A stretch of DNA of 39,850 nt, from the NCBI GenBank assembly GCA_024103175.1, contig JAGFJE010000283.1:1-39850 (forward strand), in the 5' to 3' direction. Positions 17,294 through 25,631 of this stretch are shown piece after piece. The position numbers and the translations under genes are program-made. How positions within the stretch are numbered: position 1 is the stretch's first letter; every line of letters starts with the position of its first letter. The notes under the pieces were generated by a model. It saw nothing but the letters and a program-made list of their open reading frames with translations, did no database searches and was not told where the DNA came from. This DNA is from Phaeodactylibacter sp. Its GTDB lineage: Bacteria; Bacteroidota; Bacteroidia; Chitinophagales; Saprospiraceae.

Positions 17294-18205
17294 ATGGAAC
17301 GCTACTACGGAAAACTGTTGCTCTTCGGCGAATATACCATTATCAAAGGCGCCCCGGCGCTGGCCATGCCGCTGGAGCAGTACAGCGGCCACTGGCAGTT
17401 TGCCGGTGACGATGAGCGCATGCCGTACAACCTGGAAGAATTCGTTCAATACCTGTTGCGGTTAAAGGACAGGGGGGAACTGCTCGCCGATATGGAGCTT
17501 CGGCAGTTCGAAAGGGATGTCAACCGGGGTTTGTATTTTAAATCTGACATCCCGGTAGGATACGGCGCCGGCAGTTCAGGAGCGCTTTGTGCCGCCGTCT
17601 ACGGCCGTTGCGCCATCAATCCATTTTCGAGAGAGGACGAAGCCCATTATGTCCGGCTTAAACAGCAACTGGCGCAGTTGGAAGGGTATTTCCATGGCGC
17701 CAGCTCAGGGACAGACCCCCTCATCTGCTATCTCGGCCACGCCGTGCTCCTTCTACCGGACGGGCAGGCGCGGCGGGCCAACCCTCCGGAAAAAAAGCCG
17801 GGAGAAAGCGGTTCCTTTTTTCTATTGGATACCGGCATCAGCCGGAAGACAGGCCCTTTGGTAGAAAAGTTCCTGCTCAAATGCGAAGACGCAGCCTTTT
17901 CAAAGGCAATGCAGGAGGAACTCGTGCCTGCAACGGAGAATGCCATCCGAAATTATCTGGCCGGCAAACGGGAAGCCTTGTTTTCGGAAATGCGCCGGAT
18001 CTCGAAATTCCAGTATGAGCACTTTCAGGAAATGATCCCACCGGCTTTCAGCGGCCCATGGGAGGAAGGGTTGAATTCGGAAGCTTTCCATCTGAAACTT
18101 TGCGGAGCAGGAGGCGGTGGTTTCCTGTTAGGGTACTGTAATGATCTGGCAGCGCCCCAGGCAGTTGTTGGAGAAAGCCGGTTCATCCCTCTGCCAAAAA
18201 TTTAG
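17294..18205 (+). CDS. GHMP kinase, mevalonate kinase-like
   Basis: This 303-residue GHMP kinase has all three motifs: KLLLFGEYTIIKGAPALAMP (residues 7-26), the ATP-binding loop IPVGYGAGSSGALCAAVYG (about 86-104) and the C-terminal KLCGAGGGGFLLGYC. The phosphate-binding loop normally reads PxxxGLGSSAA; GYGAGSSGAL is the form I recall from Bacteroidota mevalonate kinases. The likely reaction is ATP-dependent phosphorylation of mevalonate in isoprenoid synthesis; no other pathway gene is in the window, so a different alcohol substrate is possible. It is the last gene of the four-gene operon, with the intrinsic terminator starting at the last base of its stop codon. Confidence 0.82.
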   Translation: MERYYGKLLLFGEYTIIKGAPALAMPLEQYSGHWQFAGDDERMPYNLEEFVQYLLRLKDRGELLADMELRQFERDVNRGLYFKSDIPVGYGAGSSGALCAAVYGRCAINPFSREDEAHYVRLKQQLAQLEGYFHGASSGTDPLICYLGHAVLLLPDGQARRANPPEKKPGESGSFFLLDTGISRKTGPLVEKFLLKCEDAAFSKAMQEELVPATENAIRNYLAGKREALFSEMRRISKFQYEHFQEMIPPAFSGPWEEGLNSEAFHLKLCGAGGGGFLLGYCNDLAAPQAVVGESRFIPLPKI

Positions 18206-18241
18206 GGAGCTCCGAGTGGCAGGCCGGAGCTCCCTTTTTTT
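18205..18241 (+). terminator. Intrinsic terminator of the HIT-to-kinase operon
   Basis: A perfect 10-bp GC-rich stem, GGGAGCTCCG (18205-18214) with CGGAGCTCCC (18225-18234), has a 10-nt loop and is followed by seven T. It is a textbook Rho-independent terminator, and the stem starts at the last base of the stop codon. Confidence 0.92.
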
Positions 18242-18602
18242 CATACTAATCCAGTTTCTGTAAAAAAGTGAGAGTAAAAAAAAGAGTTTTATTCTTTTGT
18301 ATACTGATGCCTTGCGGCAGATACCTTCGATGTCGTAAGGTGTAATAGAGATGCCATGGGATGCACCGCATCAGGTGATGCAGTATGGTAAGCCGGGTGG
18401 GTGATAATTTAAAGTCGCTTCGTATTGTGCTGAAAGCAGATCAAAGTTAGCAACTTTCCATTCATTTCCAAATATTTTTTGTCGGCGATTTTTGTGTGCG
18501 AATGGCCAAAAGGCTGGATTTACGGTGGTTTGACGTCGTAGATCGCGGCTATTTTTTTCCGGTGGATGCTACGCCAATTCCCGCCGGGTCAGGGAGTAGT
18601 CG
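18242..18602. other. Non-coding spacer before the E1 gene
   Basis: About 360 bp without a credible gene. It holds a short palindrome GCATCA-GG-TGATGC (18368-18381) and an imperfect CCTTGCG/CGTAAGG pair near 18313-18342. A 63-codon frame at 18496-18687 has no protein-like features and runs through the promoter. I recognise no RNA family. Confidence 0.5.
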
Positions 18603-18763
18603 TATATTTGCACCTTCGCTAGTGCGACTAGGCCGAATTAACGGGCGATTTCGTGGCCCCTTAACGTCCTGTTTCACAGTAGCTTAAATTCACTCGTTAA
18701 TTCGTGCCGCTTTCACTAGTACGTTATACTACTTGCTTTAACCAAAGTATTCGCCTAATCATT
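18603..18763 (+). promoter_or_regulatory. -7 box and structured 5' leader of the E1 gene
   Basis: TATATTTG at 18603-18610 fits TAnnTTTG and predicts a start near 18617. The RNA would begin at once with CTAGTG (18619-18624) and CGAATTAACG (18634-18643). These are complementary to CACTAG (18714-18719) and CGTTAATTCG (18695-18704). The result is a long stem closing a loop of about 50 nt, 45 nt before the TTG start codon at 18764. A cis-acting RNA or attenuator-like leader is possible. Confidence 0.45.
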
Positions 18764-21157
18764 TTGGAAAATCCAACTGTCATTTCAATTCAGGGAGCTT
18801 TTAGTAAAGAGGAGGTGCTTCAGGACTATTACACCTGTGTGCTCAGCCGGGAGGTCAGCATTCTTATCCGCAAGGAAACGCTGGCCGGCAAGGCCAAATT
18901 CGGCGTTTCCGATGATGGCAAAGAGCTCTTTCAGGTGGCCCTGGCCAAGGCTTTCCGCAAGGGAGACTTCCGCTCCGATTATTACCGGGGCCATACCCTG
19001 CTCTTTGCGTTGGGCCTGGCTGATGCCGAGCATCATTTTGCCCAGTTGTATACTGACGCCGACAACGACCCCTTTTCCGGAGGGCGGCAAATGAACAACC
19101 ACCACGCCACGCCCCTGGCTGATGAAGGGGGCCGTTGGCTGCCCACTCTGGATCGCTATAACCTTTCCTCGGATATCTCTACCACCGCCGGCCAGATGGC
19201 GCGCGGTATCGGCCTGGCCATGGCCTCCAAAAAATACCGGCAATGCCCGGAACTCAGTGATTCTCCTTTTTCAGATAATGGCAACGAAGTAGTTTTTACC
19301 AACATCGGCGACGCCAGCACCTCCGAAGGCGCCTTCTGGGAAGTAATGAACGCTGCCGCCGTGCAGCAGGCGCCTATGGTCGTCACTGTGGTCGATGACG
19401 GATACGGTATTTCCGTGCCCAAGCACATACAGACCACTAAGGCGAGCATCTCTCAGGCCATGGAAGGTCTGCAGATGGAGGAAGACACCAACGGCATCGA
19501 GATCTTTCACGTCAACGGCTGGGATTATCCGGCCCTTTGCGCCGTATACCGGAAGGCGGCCGCCCGTGCCCGTAAGGAGCACGTACCGGTGCTCGTCCAC
19601 GTCGATGAGCTCACCCAGCCGCAGGGGCATTCCACCTCCGGCTCGCATGAGCGCTACAAGTCCAAGGAACGCCTGGAATGGGAAAAGGCCTACGATTGCA
19701 ACCGGCAATTCCGCTACTGGATACTGGCCAACGGCCTGGCCGAAGATGATGGCCTCAAAGCGCTGGAGGCCAAAGCCCGCAAGCAGGCCAGGGCCGCCCG
19801 CGACCGCGCCTGGAAAACTTACAGCGGCCCGATCCGGCAGGTGTGGAAGGAAATGCAGGAAACCTTTGCCCAGGTAGCCGCTCAGGCCCGCCAAAAGGAA
19901 CGGGTAGAACGCATCTGCCGGGAACTGGAGCAGCTGTACAACCCCGTGCGGGCCGACATCGTCCGCTGTATCCGCCGGATGCTCTTCGCCACCCGGGGCG
20001 AGGACAACCCCGCCCGGCAAAAACTGGAACAGTTCCTCGTTTCCGTTTACAACACCATGGAGGAGCGCTACCACACCCACCTGTACAGCGAGACGGAGCT
20101 GTCGGCGCTCAAGGCGCCGGTAGTAGCTCCCCGCTACTCCGAAAACAGCCCGGTAAAGAATGGCTATGAAATACTGAATACCTTCTTTGACAGGATGCTG
20201 GAAAAGCACCCCAACCTCTTCGCTTTCGGTGAAGACGTCGGCCAGATCGGCGATGTGAATCAGGGTTTTTCCGGCCTGCAGGAGAAGTACGGCGCCGCCC
20301 GCGTCTTTGACACCGGAATCCGGGAGTGGACCATCGCCGGCTACGCCATCGGTATGGCCATGCGGGGGCTACGGCCCATCGCCGAGATACAATATCTCGA
20401 TTACCTGATCCATGCCCTTTCTCCCCTTTCCGATGACCTGGCCACCCTGCGCTACCGCACCAAAGGCCAGCAGATGGCGCCGGCCATTATCCGCACGCGG
20501 GGCCACCGCCTGGAAGGCATCTGGCACTCCGGCTCCCCGATGAGCGTGCTGCTCGGTTCGCTGAGGGGCATGCACATCCTCGTACCCCGCAATATGGTGC
20601 AGGCTGCCGGCATGTATTGTACGCTCCTGCAATCGGACGACCCGGCCCTGCTCATCGAATGCCTCAACGGCTACCGCCTGAAAGAGCGCCTGCCCGATAA
20701 CATCGGAGAATACACCATACCACTTGGTATGCCCGAAATACTTCAACCCGGCGACGACCTCACCCTGGTAACCTACGGCTCCTGCGTGCGCATCGCCCGG
20801 GAAGCCATCCGCCTGCTGGAAGAAGATGGCATCTCCGTAGAACTCATCGATGTGCAAACCCTCCTGCCGTTCGACCTGGAGCACCGCATCGCCGCCTCCC
20901 TGAAAAAGACCAACCGCATCGTTTTCCTCGATGAGGATGTGCCCGGCGGCGCCACCGCCTACATGATGCAGCAGGTGCTGGACGTACAGGGCGGCTACCG
21001 CTGGCTCGACTCGCCGCCGATAGCCATCAGCGCGCAGCCGCACCGGCCGCCCTATGGAACCGATGGCGATTATTTTTCCAAGCCCAATGCGGAAGATGTG
21101 TTTGAGCGGGTATTCGAGATGGTGAGGGAAGCGGAGCCGGGGAGGTGGGAGCATTGA
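18764..21157 (+). CDS. Fused alpha/beta E1 of a 2-oxoacid dehydrogenase complex
   Basis: This protein of about 797 residues joins E1 alpha and E1 beta in one chain. The alpha half carries the thiamine diphosphate motif TNIGDASTSEGAFWEVMNAA...VDDGYGISV and YRGHTLLFALG. The beta half (from about 475) carries LFAFGEDVGQIGDVNQGF, the acidic TPP-activating segment, the RTRGHRLEGIWHSGSP region and the C-terminal VPGGATAYMMQQVL domain. The fused form is common in Bacteroidota and acts on branched-chain 2-oxoacids or pyruvate; sequence alone does not decide. The E2 and E3 partners are not here. I prefer TTG at 18764; an in-frame GTG at 18704 lies within the predicted leader hairpin and adds 20 atypical residues. 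Confidence 0.87.
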   Translation: MENPTVISIQGAFSKEEVLQDYYTCVLSREVSILIRKETLAGKAKFGVSDDGKELFQVALAKAFRKGDFRSDYYRGHTLLFALGLADAEHHFAQLYTDADNDPFSGGRQMNNHHATPLADEGGRWLPTLDRYNLSSDISTTAGQMARGIGLAMASKKYRQCPELSDSPFSDNGNEVVFTNIGDASTSEGAFWEVMNAAAVQQAPMVVTVVDDGYGISVPKHIQTTKASISQAMEGLQMEEDTNGIEIFHVNGWDYPALCAVYRKAAARARKEHVPVLVHVDELTQPQGHSTSGSHERYKSKERLEWEKAYDCNRQFRYWILANGLAEDDGLKALEAKARKQARAARDRAWKTYSGPIRQVWKEMQETFAQVAAQARQKERVERICRELEQLYNPVRADIVRCIRRMLFATRGEDNPARQKLEQFLVSVYNTMEERYHTHLYSETELSALKAPVVAPRYSENSPVKNGYEILNTFFDRMLEKHPNLFAFGEDVGQIGDVNQGFSGLQEKYGAARVFDTGIREWTIAGYAIGMAMRGLRPIAEIQYLDYLIHALSPLSDDLATLRYRTKGQQMAPAIIRTRGHRLEGIWHSGSPMSVLLGSLRGMHILVPRNMVQAAGMYCTLLQSDDPALLIECLNGYRLKERLPDNIGEYTIPLGMPEILQPGDDLTLVTYGSCVRIAREAIRLLEEDGISVELIDVQTLLPFDLEHRIAASLKKTNRIVFLDEDVPGGATAYMMQQVLDVQGGYRWLDSPPIAISAQPHRPPYGTDGDYFSKPNAEDVFERVFEMVREAEPGRWEH

Positions 21158-21228
21158 CTTACCCAAACTTCCCAATTATTTTCCCCTCCCTTTCCGCCGA
21201 AATGCTCAACTTTACCCCAAAACACGCC

Positions 21229-22752
21229 ATGAAAAGATACGCTACGGCCCTGTTGCCGATTCTAATGTTTTTTCTTGCCGGCGCCAGGCTCTCCGCTCAG
21301 CCGGCAGGTGAAAAACTGGAAACCATACTCCAAAAAAAGCTGGAAGCCATTGTCAAAGACAACTCCCTGCCCGGCGCCACCGCCGCCATTGTATTGCCCG
21401 ATGGCCAAATGATCAGCCTGGCGGCGGGTTACGCCGACCGGGAAGCCGATGTCCGGATGGCGCCCGGCGCCCGGATGTTCTCCGGCAGTGTGGGAAAGAC
21501 GTTCGTGGCGGCGTTGGCCCTGAAGCAGGTGGAAGCAGGGCAATTGCGCCTCGATGAAAAGCTGGAAGATCATTTCGGGCAGGAGAGCTGGTATCAACAG
21601 TTGCCCAACGCCTCCGAAATGACGGTGCGCATGCTGCTACAGCACACCAGCGGGCTGCCCCGTTATGTATTCCAGCCGGCCTTTATTCAGGCTTTAAAAG
21701 ATCAGCCCGACAGGAGTTGGAAGCCGGAAGAGCAGCTCGGCTTCGTAGCCAATATGGAGCCCCAGCACCCCGCCGGCAAAGGCTGGGCCTATTCCGACAC
21801 CAATTATCTGCTGCTGGGTATGCTGCTGGAGAAGATCAGCGGGAGATCCTACTACGCCTTACTGGAAGAGCAGATCCTCGATCCGCTCGGACTGGAGCAT
21901 ACTTATCCTTCTACACAGCCCGAATTGCCGGGCCTGACACAAGGGTACATCGGCAGCCAGAACATCCTGAGCCTGCCGCGCACCAAAACCGTGGAAAACG
22001 GCCGCTACGCCATCAACCCCCAGTTTGAGTGGACGGGCGGAGGGCTGGTCACCAATGCGGAAGACCTGGCGCAGTGGATGCACCGCCTGCACGGTGGGAA
22101 GGTGATCGGGAAAAGGTTGCTTCGGGAGATGCGCCTGCCCGTCGATTTCCGTTACGGCCGGCCGGCGGAAACCGGCTACGGCCTGGGTTGTTTTGCCTGG
22201 CAGGTGGGCGAGGGGCTGCACTACGGCCACGAGGGTATTATGCCGGGCCATGTTACTACGGTGGAATACGCTGCCGATGAGGATCTTGCCATTTCCATTC
22301 AGGTGAATACAGATGAAGGTTTCACCAGTAAGCTGCATGGCTTCGTACTCGAACTAAAGGCCATCGTAAAAACATATCTGGAAACGCTGGAAAGGGCCGC
22401 CATCCTGCAGAACTTCAATCGACAGGCAGCCTGCTGGAACGCGGGGGATATCGATTGCTACATGAAAGCCTACCATCCTTCCGACAGCATCCGGACGGTC
22501 TCCCGGCAGGGCGTCACCTTCGGCTATGAGGCCATCCGGCAGCAGTACAAGGCCAACTGGCCCCCGGAGCGCATGGGCCAGCTCCATTTTGACCAGATGC
22601 TACTGGAGCGCATCGCTCCCGATACTTACTCCGTCATCGGGCGCTTCAACCTGCGGCTCCCGGAGCGGGAGGGGCCGGCACAGGGGTGGTTCTCCGTATT
22701 GATGAAGCGGATTGATGGAGCGTGGTATATGGTAAGCGACCATTCGAGTTAG
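21229..22752 (+). CDS. Serine hydrolase (class C beta-lactamase fold) fused to NTF2-like domain
   Basis: This 507-residue exported protein starts at the ATG at 21229, which opens a signal peptide (MKRYATALLPILMFFLAGAR, cleavage near LSAQ). The catalytic domain (about 28-385) has SxxK as SVGK (Ser87, Lys90), the YxN-position motif as YSDTN (Tyr188; Asp in the third position) and the HxG-like YGHEGIMPGH, in the place of KTG. It is a penicillin-recognising enzyme of the beta-lactamase/D-aminopeptidase/esterase type. Residues about 395-507 resemble a SnoaL/DUF4440 NTF2-like domain (NFNRQAACWNAGDIDCYMKA, then YSVIGRFNLRL and WFSVLMKRIDGAWYMVSDHSS). Such fusions probably add a small-ligand pocket. 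It begins 71 bp after the E1 stop. Substrate unknown; antibiotic resistance should not be assumed. Confidence 0.87.
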   Translation: MKRYATALLPILMFFLAGARLSAQPAGEKLETILQKKLEAIVKDNSLPGATAAIVLPDGQMISLAAGYADREADVRMAPGARMFSGSVGKTFVAALALKQVEAGQLRLDEKLEDHFGQESWYQQLPNASEMTVRMLLQHTSGLPRYVFQPAFIQALKDQPDRSWKPEEQLGFVANMEPQHPAGKGWAYSDTNYLLLGMLLEKISGRSYYALLEEQILDPLGLEHTYPSTQPELPGLTQGYIGSQNILSLPRTKTVENGRYAINPQFEWTGGGLVTNAEDLAQWMHRLHGGKVIGKRLLREMRLPVDFRYGRPAETGYGLGCFAWQVGEGLHYGHEGIMPGHVTTVEYAADEDLAISIQVNTDEGFTSKLHGFVLELKAIVKTYLETLERAAILQNFNRQAACWNAGDIDCYMKAYHPSDSIRTVSRQGVTFGYEAIRQQYKANWPPERMGQLHFDQMLLERIAPDTYSVIGRFNLRLPEREGPAQGWFSVLMKRIDGAWYMVSDHSS

Positions 22753-22904
22753 GAGCGGGAACCTGGGGAACTGGTTATTGGCCTTAGGGAGCTTTTGTTG
22801 TTCGTTGGCAGTTGATTGTGGCCTGTTTGCGCAGCCCGGAGCCGTCTCTGGCTCGAACAACAGACAACAAACAACAAACAACAGACAACCCTTTTCGCCT
22901 TTCC
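22753..22904. repeat. Convergent spacer with CAAA/CAGA-type short repeats
   Basis: This 152-bp region separates the serine hydrolase (+) and panD (-). Around 22856-22889 it holds a run of tandem ACAAC units (CAACAGACAACAAACAAC and on). The T/G-rich stretch near 22794-22815 is partly complementary, so a long imperfect hairpin could form between the convergent genes. Confidence 0.45.
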
Positions 22905-23252
22905 TTAGGGCAACCGGTTGTTCTCATCCGGAAATACCACCATAGGCTGGAAGGCTTTGGCTTCCTCGACGGTCATCAGGCCGTAGGAGATGATGATGAG
23001 GATGTCGCCCACCTGGGCGCGGCGGGCGGCGGCCCCGTTGAGGCAGATCGTGCCGGAACCCCGTTCGCCGGGGATGACGTAAGTCTCCAGGCGCTCGCCG
23101 TTGTTGTTGTTCACCACCTGCACTTTCTCTCCGTCGATCAGCCCCGCGGCGTCCATGAGGCCTTCATCGATGGTGATGCTGCCTACGTAATTGAGGTCAG
23201 CCTCGGTGACGCGTACGCGGTGTATTTTGGATTTGAACCGTTGTATCATCAT
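22905..23252 (-). CDS. panD: Aspartate 1-decarboxylase
   Basis: This 115-residue pyruvoyl-type enzyme makes beta-alanine from aspartate for pantothenate and coenzyme A synthesis. The self-cleavage site falls at Gly24-Ser25 in NYVGSITID, the same position as in E. coli PanD, and the Ser becomes the pyruvoyl group. Other family features are [12 protein letters not shown] at the N-terminus, [20 protein letters not shown] with the Tyr and Arg of the active site, and [11 protein letters not shown] near the end. The length is as in the family. panC follows upstream on the same strand after a 235-bp gap that may carry its own promoter. Confidence 0.96.
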   Translation of the reverse strand: MMIQRFKSKIHRVRVTEADLNYVGSITIDEGLMDAAGLIDGEKVQVVNNNNGERLETYVIPGERGSGTICLNGAAARRAQVGDILIIISYGLMTVEEAKAFQPMVVFPDENNRLP

Positions 23253-23487
23253 AGTTTATAGCGTATGAAGAAGGCGACAAAAGGCATTTTCGCTTATAAA
23301 GGCCTGCAAAAGGATCTAGTGCCTCCCACCTTGGACGCACATAGCCCTTTTGTGTCACTTGCCAATACTATTCTGTATTTTGAAAAATCGGGGGCGAGTT
23401 TCGCCAATTTTTTCCGAATATCCCAATGGAAACAAAACTATGTTGCGGAAGGTTGTGTGGGGTGGTCTCCCGGCTTCCTGAAGCTTC
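23253..23487. other. Spacer between panC and panD
   Basis: This 235-bp gap separates two genes of one pathway on the same strand, long enough for a separate panD promoter. A 77-codon frame on the plus strand (23265-23498) overlaps the panC end and shows no protein-like signature, so I treat it as chance. No repeat or RNA is recognised. Confidence 0.4.
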
Positions 23488-24339
23488 CTACCCCTTGAGT
23501 ATCATGTTATCGATCAGGCGGACGCCTCCGATCCAGATAGCGGCGCAGGCGACGATGGAATCCGGGTTTTCGTAATCAGGTGCGGGCTGCAGGGTGGCGC
23601 CGTCGGCCAGTTGGAAGTATTCCGGTTCGATACCCGGGTATTGCCGGAGGGCCTGTATGGCTTTTTGTTCTACTTCCCGGGGAGGGTATTTCCGGATCCA
23701 TTTTGCCGCTTTTTGCAAGGTTTGGCGCAGGGCCGCAGCCAGTTCTCTCTGTTCGGGGCTGAGGCGCTGGTTGCGGGAACTCATGGCCAGGCCGTTCTTT
23801 TCCCGCACGGTGGGGGCCATCACGACCTCTGTTGGCAGGGAAAGCACACGAGCCATGTGCCGGACAATGAGGAACTGCTGATAATCTTTCTGGCCCATGA
23901 GGAGCTTGTCGGGCTCTACGATATCGAGCAGGCGCTTGACCACCTGGGCCACTCCCTGAAAATGGCCCGGGCGGAAGCGCCCTTCCATGGGGTGGTCGAG
24001 CCCGGCAAAGCCGATATTGACACTGGTGTCGAGGCCGGGAGGGTAGACTTCTTCCGGAGCAGGCATGAAAACCACATCGCAGCCTGCTTTGTATAGCATT
24101 GTCAGGTCTTTGGCCGGGGTGCGGGGGTATTTTTCCAGGTCGGAGGCCTCATTAAACTGGGTCGGGTTGACGAAGATGCTGCACACCGTACACTGAGTAG
24201 CTTCCAGGGATTGGCGGACCAGAGAGAGGTGCCCTTCGTGCAGGGCGCCCATAGTAGGTACGAAGCCGATGGGCCGGTTCTTGTTCCGATAAGACTCCAG
24301 GAACCGGATGAGTGTGCTGATCTTTTTGAAAAGGTACAT
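23488..24339 (-). CDS. panC: Pantothenate synthetase
   Basis: This 283-residue PanC is of normal length. It ligates pantoate and beta-alanine with ATP. Motifs in order: VPTMGALHEGHLSLV (HxGH, ATP site), SIFVNPTQFNEASD, LDHPMEGRFRPGHFQGVAQVV, LMGQKDYQQFLIVR and the KMSKS-like GLAMSSRNQRL. The product of the neighbouring panD (beta-alanine) is its substrate. Divergent from the glgA-like gene with a 204-bp shared promoter region. This arrangement recurs in many Bacteroidota. Confidence 0.96.
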   Translation of the reverse strand: MYLFKKISTLIRFLESYRNKNRPIGFVPTMGALHEGHLSLVRQSLEATQCTVCSIFVNPTQFNEASDLEKYPRTPAKDLTMLYKAGCDVVFMPAPEEVYPPGLDTSVNIGFAGLDHPMEGRFRPGHFQGVAQVVKRLLDIVEPDKLLMGQKDYQQFLIVRHMARVLSLPTEVVMAPTVREKNGLAMSSRNQRLSPEQRELAAALRQTLQKAAKWIRKYPPREVEQKAIQALRQYPGIEPEYFQLADGATLQPAPDYENPDSIVACAAIWIGGVRLIDNMILKG

Positions 24340-24479
24340 TTTATCGCGGCTGCTATCGCCGGTTTTGCAAACATTTAAGCCTTCCGAAGGGGTTCAAAAA
24401 ACCAATATGCTAATATAGGCGTTTTTGTTAACAGAGTATTAAGTTGAGCGCAAATACAGGAAAATCAGCGAATTTTTGC

Positions 24480-24487
24480 TAAATTTG
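24480..24487 (+). promoter_or_regulatory. Putative -7 element TAAATTTG for the glgA-like operon
   Basis: TAAATTTG matches TAnnTTTG and predicts a start near 24494, 50 nt before the ATG. It lies in the spacer between panC (-) and the glgA-like gene (+). A proper -33 box is not evident. Confidence 0.45.
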
Positions 24488-24543
24488 CAGTCTTGTTCCT
24501 TGAACCTTTGGAGAAATAGTTTTTCCTTAAATACTTTTTGTCT

Positions 24544-25371
24544 ATGAGTAAAAAGAAAGTGCTGATCGTTACGCAGGAAATGCATCCTTATACCGCACTC
24601 TCCGAAATATCCCAGATAGCACGAAAGCTTCCACAACACATTCAGGAAAACGGCATGGAAATCCGCGTGCTTATGCCTCGCTTCGGCACGATCAACGAAC
24701 GCAGGCACCGGCTGCACGAGGTGGTCCGCCTTTCCGGAATGAATATAATCGTTGACGATGACGACTTCCCGCTGATCATTAAGGTAGCTTCCCTTCCGGA
24801 AGCCCGCATGCAGGTATATTTTCTCGACAACGAGGACTTCTTCAAGCGCAAGCGCATCTTCACCAATGAAAACGGAGAACCTTTTGAGGACAACCCCGAC
24901 CGTATGGTCTTCTTCTGTAAAGGCGTCATTGAAACGGTGAAGAAGTTCGGCTGGCCCCCCGATATCATTCACTGTCACGGCTGGATGACGAGCCTCATCC
25001 CGCTCTATCTGAAGACAGCCTACAAGAACGAGCCTTTATTCCAGAACTCCAAGGTGGTCTATTCTATTTACGACAATGCTCTGGATAAGTCCTTTTCGGA
25101 TAAGTTTGTGGCCAAGGCGTCGATCAATAACCTCAACGAGGACGACCTGGCGGCCTATCAGAACGGCAGCGGCGTGACCCTCCACAAGGGGGCCATCTCC
25201 TATGCCGATGCGCTGGTGATCGGCAGCGAAGAGGTCAACGAATCCGTTTCCAAAGTGCTCAATGGCATTGACAAACCCATTATGGGCTACCTGAGTGAAG
25301 GCGAAAGCCTGGATGCCTACCTCGAGTTTTACAACTCTCTTACCGCCGAAGAGGTGGAAGAAGAGAAATAA
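24544..25371 (+). CDS. Stand-alone glycogen/starch synthase N-terminal domain protein
   Basis: This 275-residue protein starts at the ATG at 24544. It resembles the N-terminal Rossmann domain of GT5 glycogen synthases: KKVLIVTQEMHPYTALSEIS, then RVLMPRFGTINERRHRLHEV and PDIIHCHGWMTSLIPLYLK. Full GlgA proteins are about 480 residues and carry the ADP-glucose-binding C-terminal domain, which is absent here: the chain ends after VIGSEEVNESVSKVLNG with an acidic tail. No frame disruption is visible and downstream DNA does not encode the missing half, so it is not a recent truncation. I recall the short form at this locus across Bacteroidota (panC, glgA-like, DUF4270, glmS). Catalytic activity is doubtful; a regulatory or binding role is possible. 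Confidence 0.82.
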   Translation: MSKKKVLIVTQEMHPYTALSEISQIARKLPQHIQENGMEIRVLMPRFGTINERRHRLHEVVRLSGMNIIVDDDDFPLIIKVASLPEARMQVYFLDNEDFFKRKRIFTNENGEPFEDNPDRMVFFCKGVIETVKKFGWPPDIIHCHGWMTSLIPLYLKTAYKNEPLFQNSKVVYSIYDNALDKSFSDKFVAKASINNLNEDDLAAYQNGSGVTLHKGAISYADALVIGSEEVNESVSKVLNGIDKPIMGYLSEGESLDAYLEFYNSLTAEEVEEEK

Positions 25372-25417
25372 ATAACAACCGTAAAACTTGCCGGCATACC
25401 AAGCTTCTTGCCGGTTT

Positions 25418-25462
25418 GCCTTACCACACCACTCAACCTCCGATGTGCAGGTGTGGTAAGGC
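25418..25462 (+). terminator. 13-bp inverted repeat after the glgA-like gene
   Basis: GCCTTACCACACC (25418-25430) and GGTGTGGTAAGGC (25450-25462) are perfect complements around a 19-nt loop, 46 bp after the stop. The 260-bp gap to the DUF4270 gene suggests partial termination or processing here. No T-run follows. Confidence 0.5.
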
Positions 25463-25631
25463 GCTTCCTTCAGCCATTAGTTTAAAAAGCGAAACCCTCC
25501 TACTGCCAACCGGCAGGCAGGGCCGTTGGGGCAAACGCGCCCCGGTTTACGATCTTGGGGTTCTCCGGCTCAAAGCCGGCCCCGGGTACGTGGTATTTTC
25601 TTACTGCTAATGGCAAAACCAAGAACACTTT

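Noticed and set aside
18496..18687. 63-codon frame upstream of the E1 gene
   Set aside because: It spans the TATATTTG promoter and the predicted hairpin leader and has no protein-like features.
22856..22889. CRISPR-like repeat array
   Set aside because: The repeated units are only 4-8 nt with no spacers; it is a short CAAA/CAGA microsatellite. No CRISPR or cas gene was seen anywhere.
23265..23498. 77-codon frame between panD and panC
   Set aside because: It runs into the end of panC, shows no protein features and is better explained as the panD promoter region.
24544..25371. glgA-like gene as a recent frameshift truncation
   Set aside because: The downstream DNA in any frame does not encode the missing GT5 C-terminal domain and the gene ends in a natural acidic tail.
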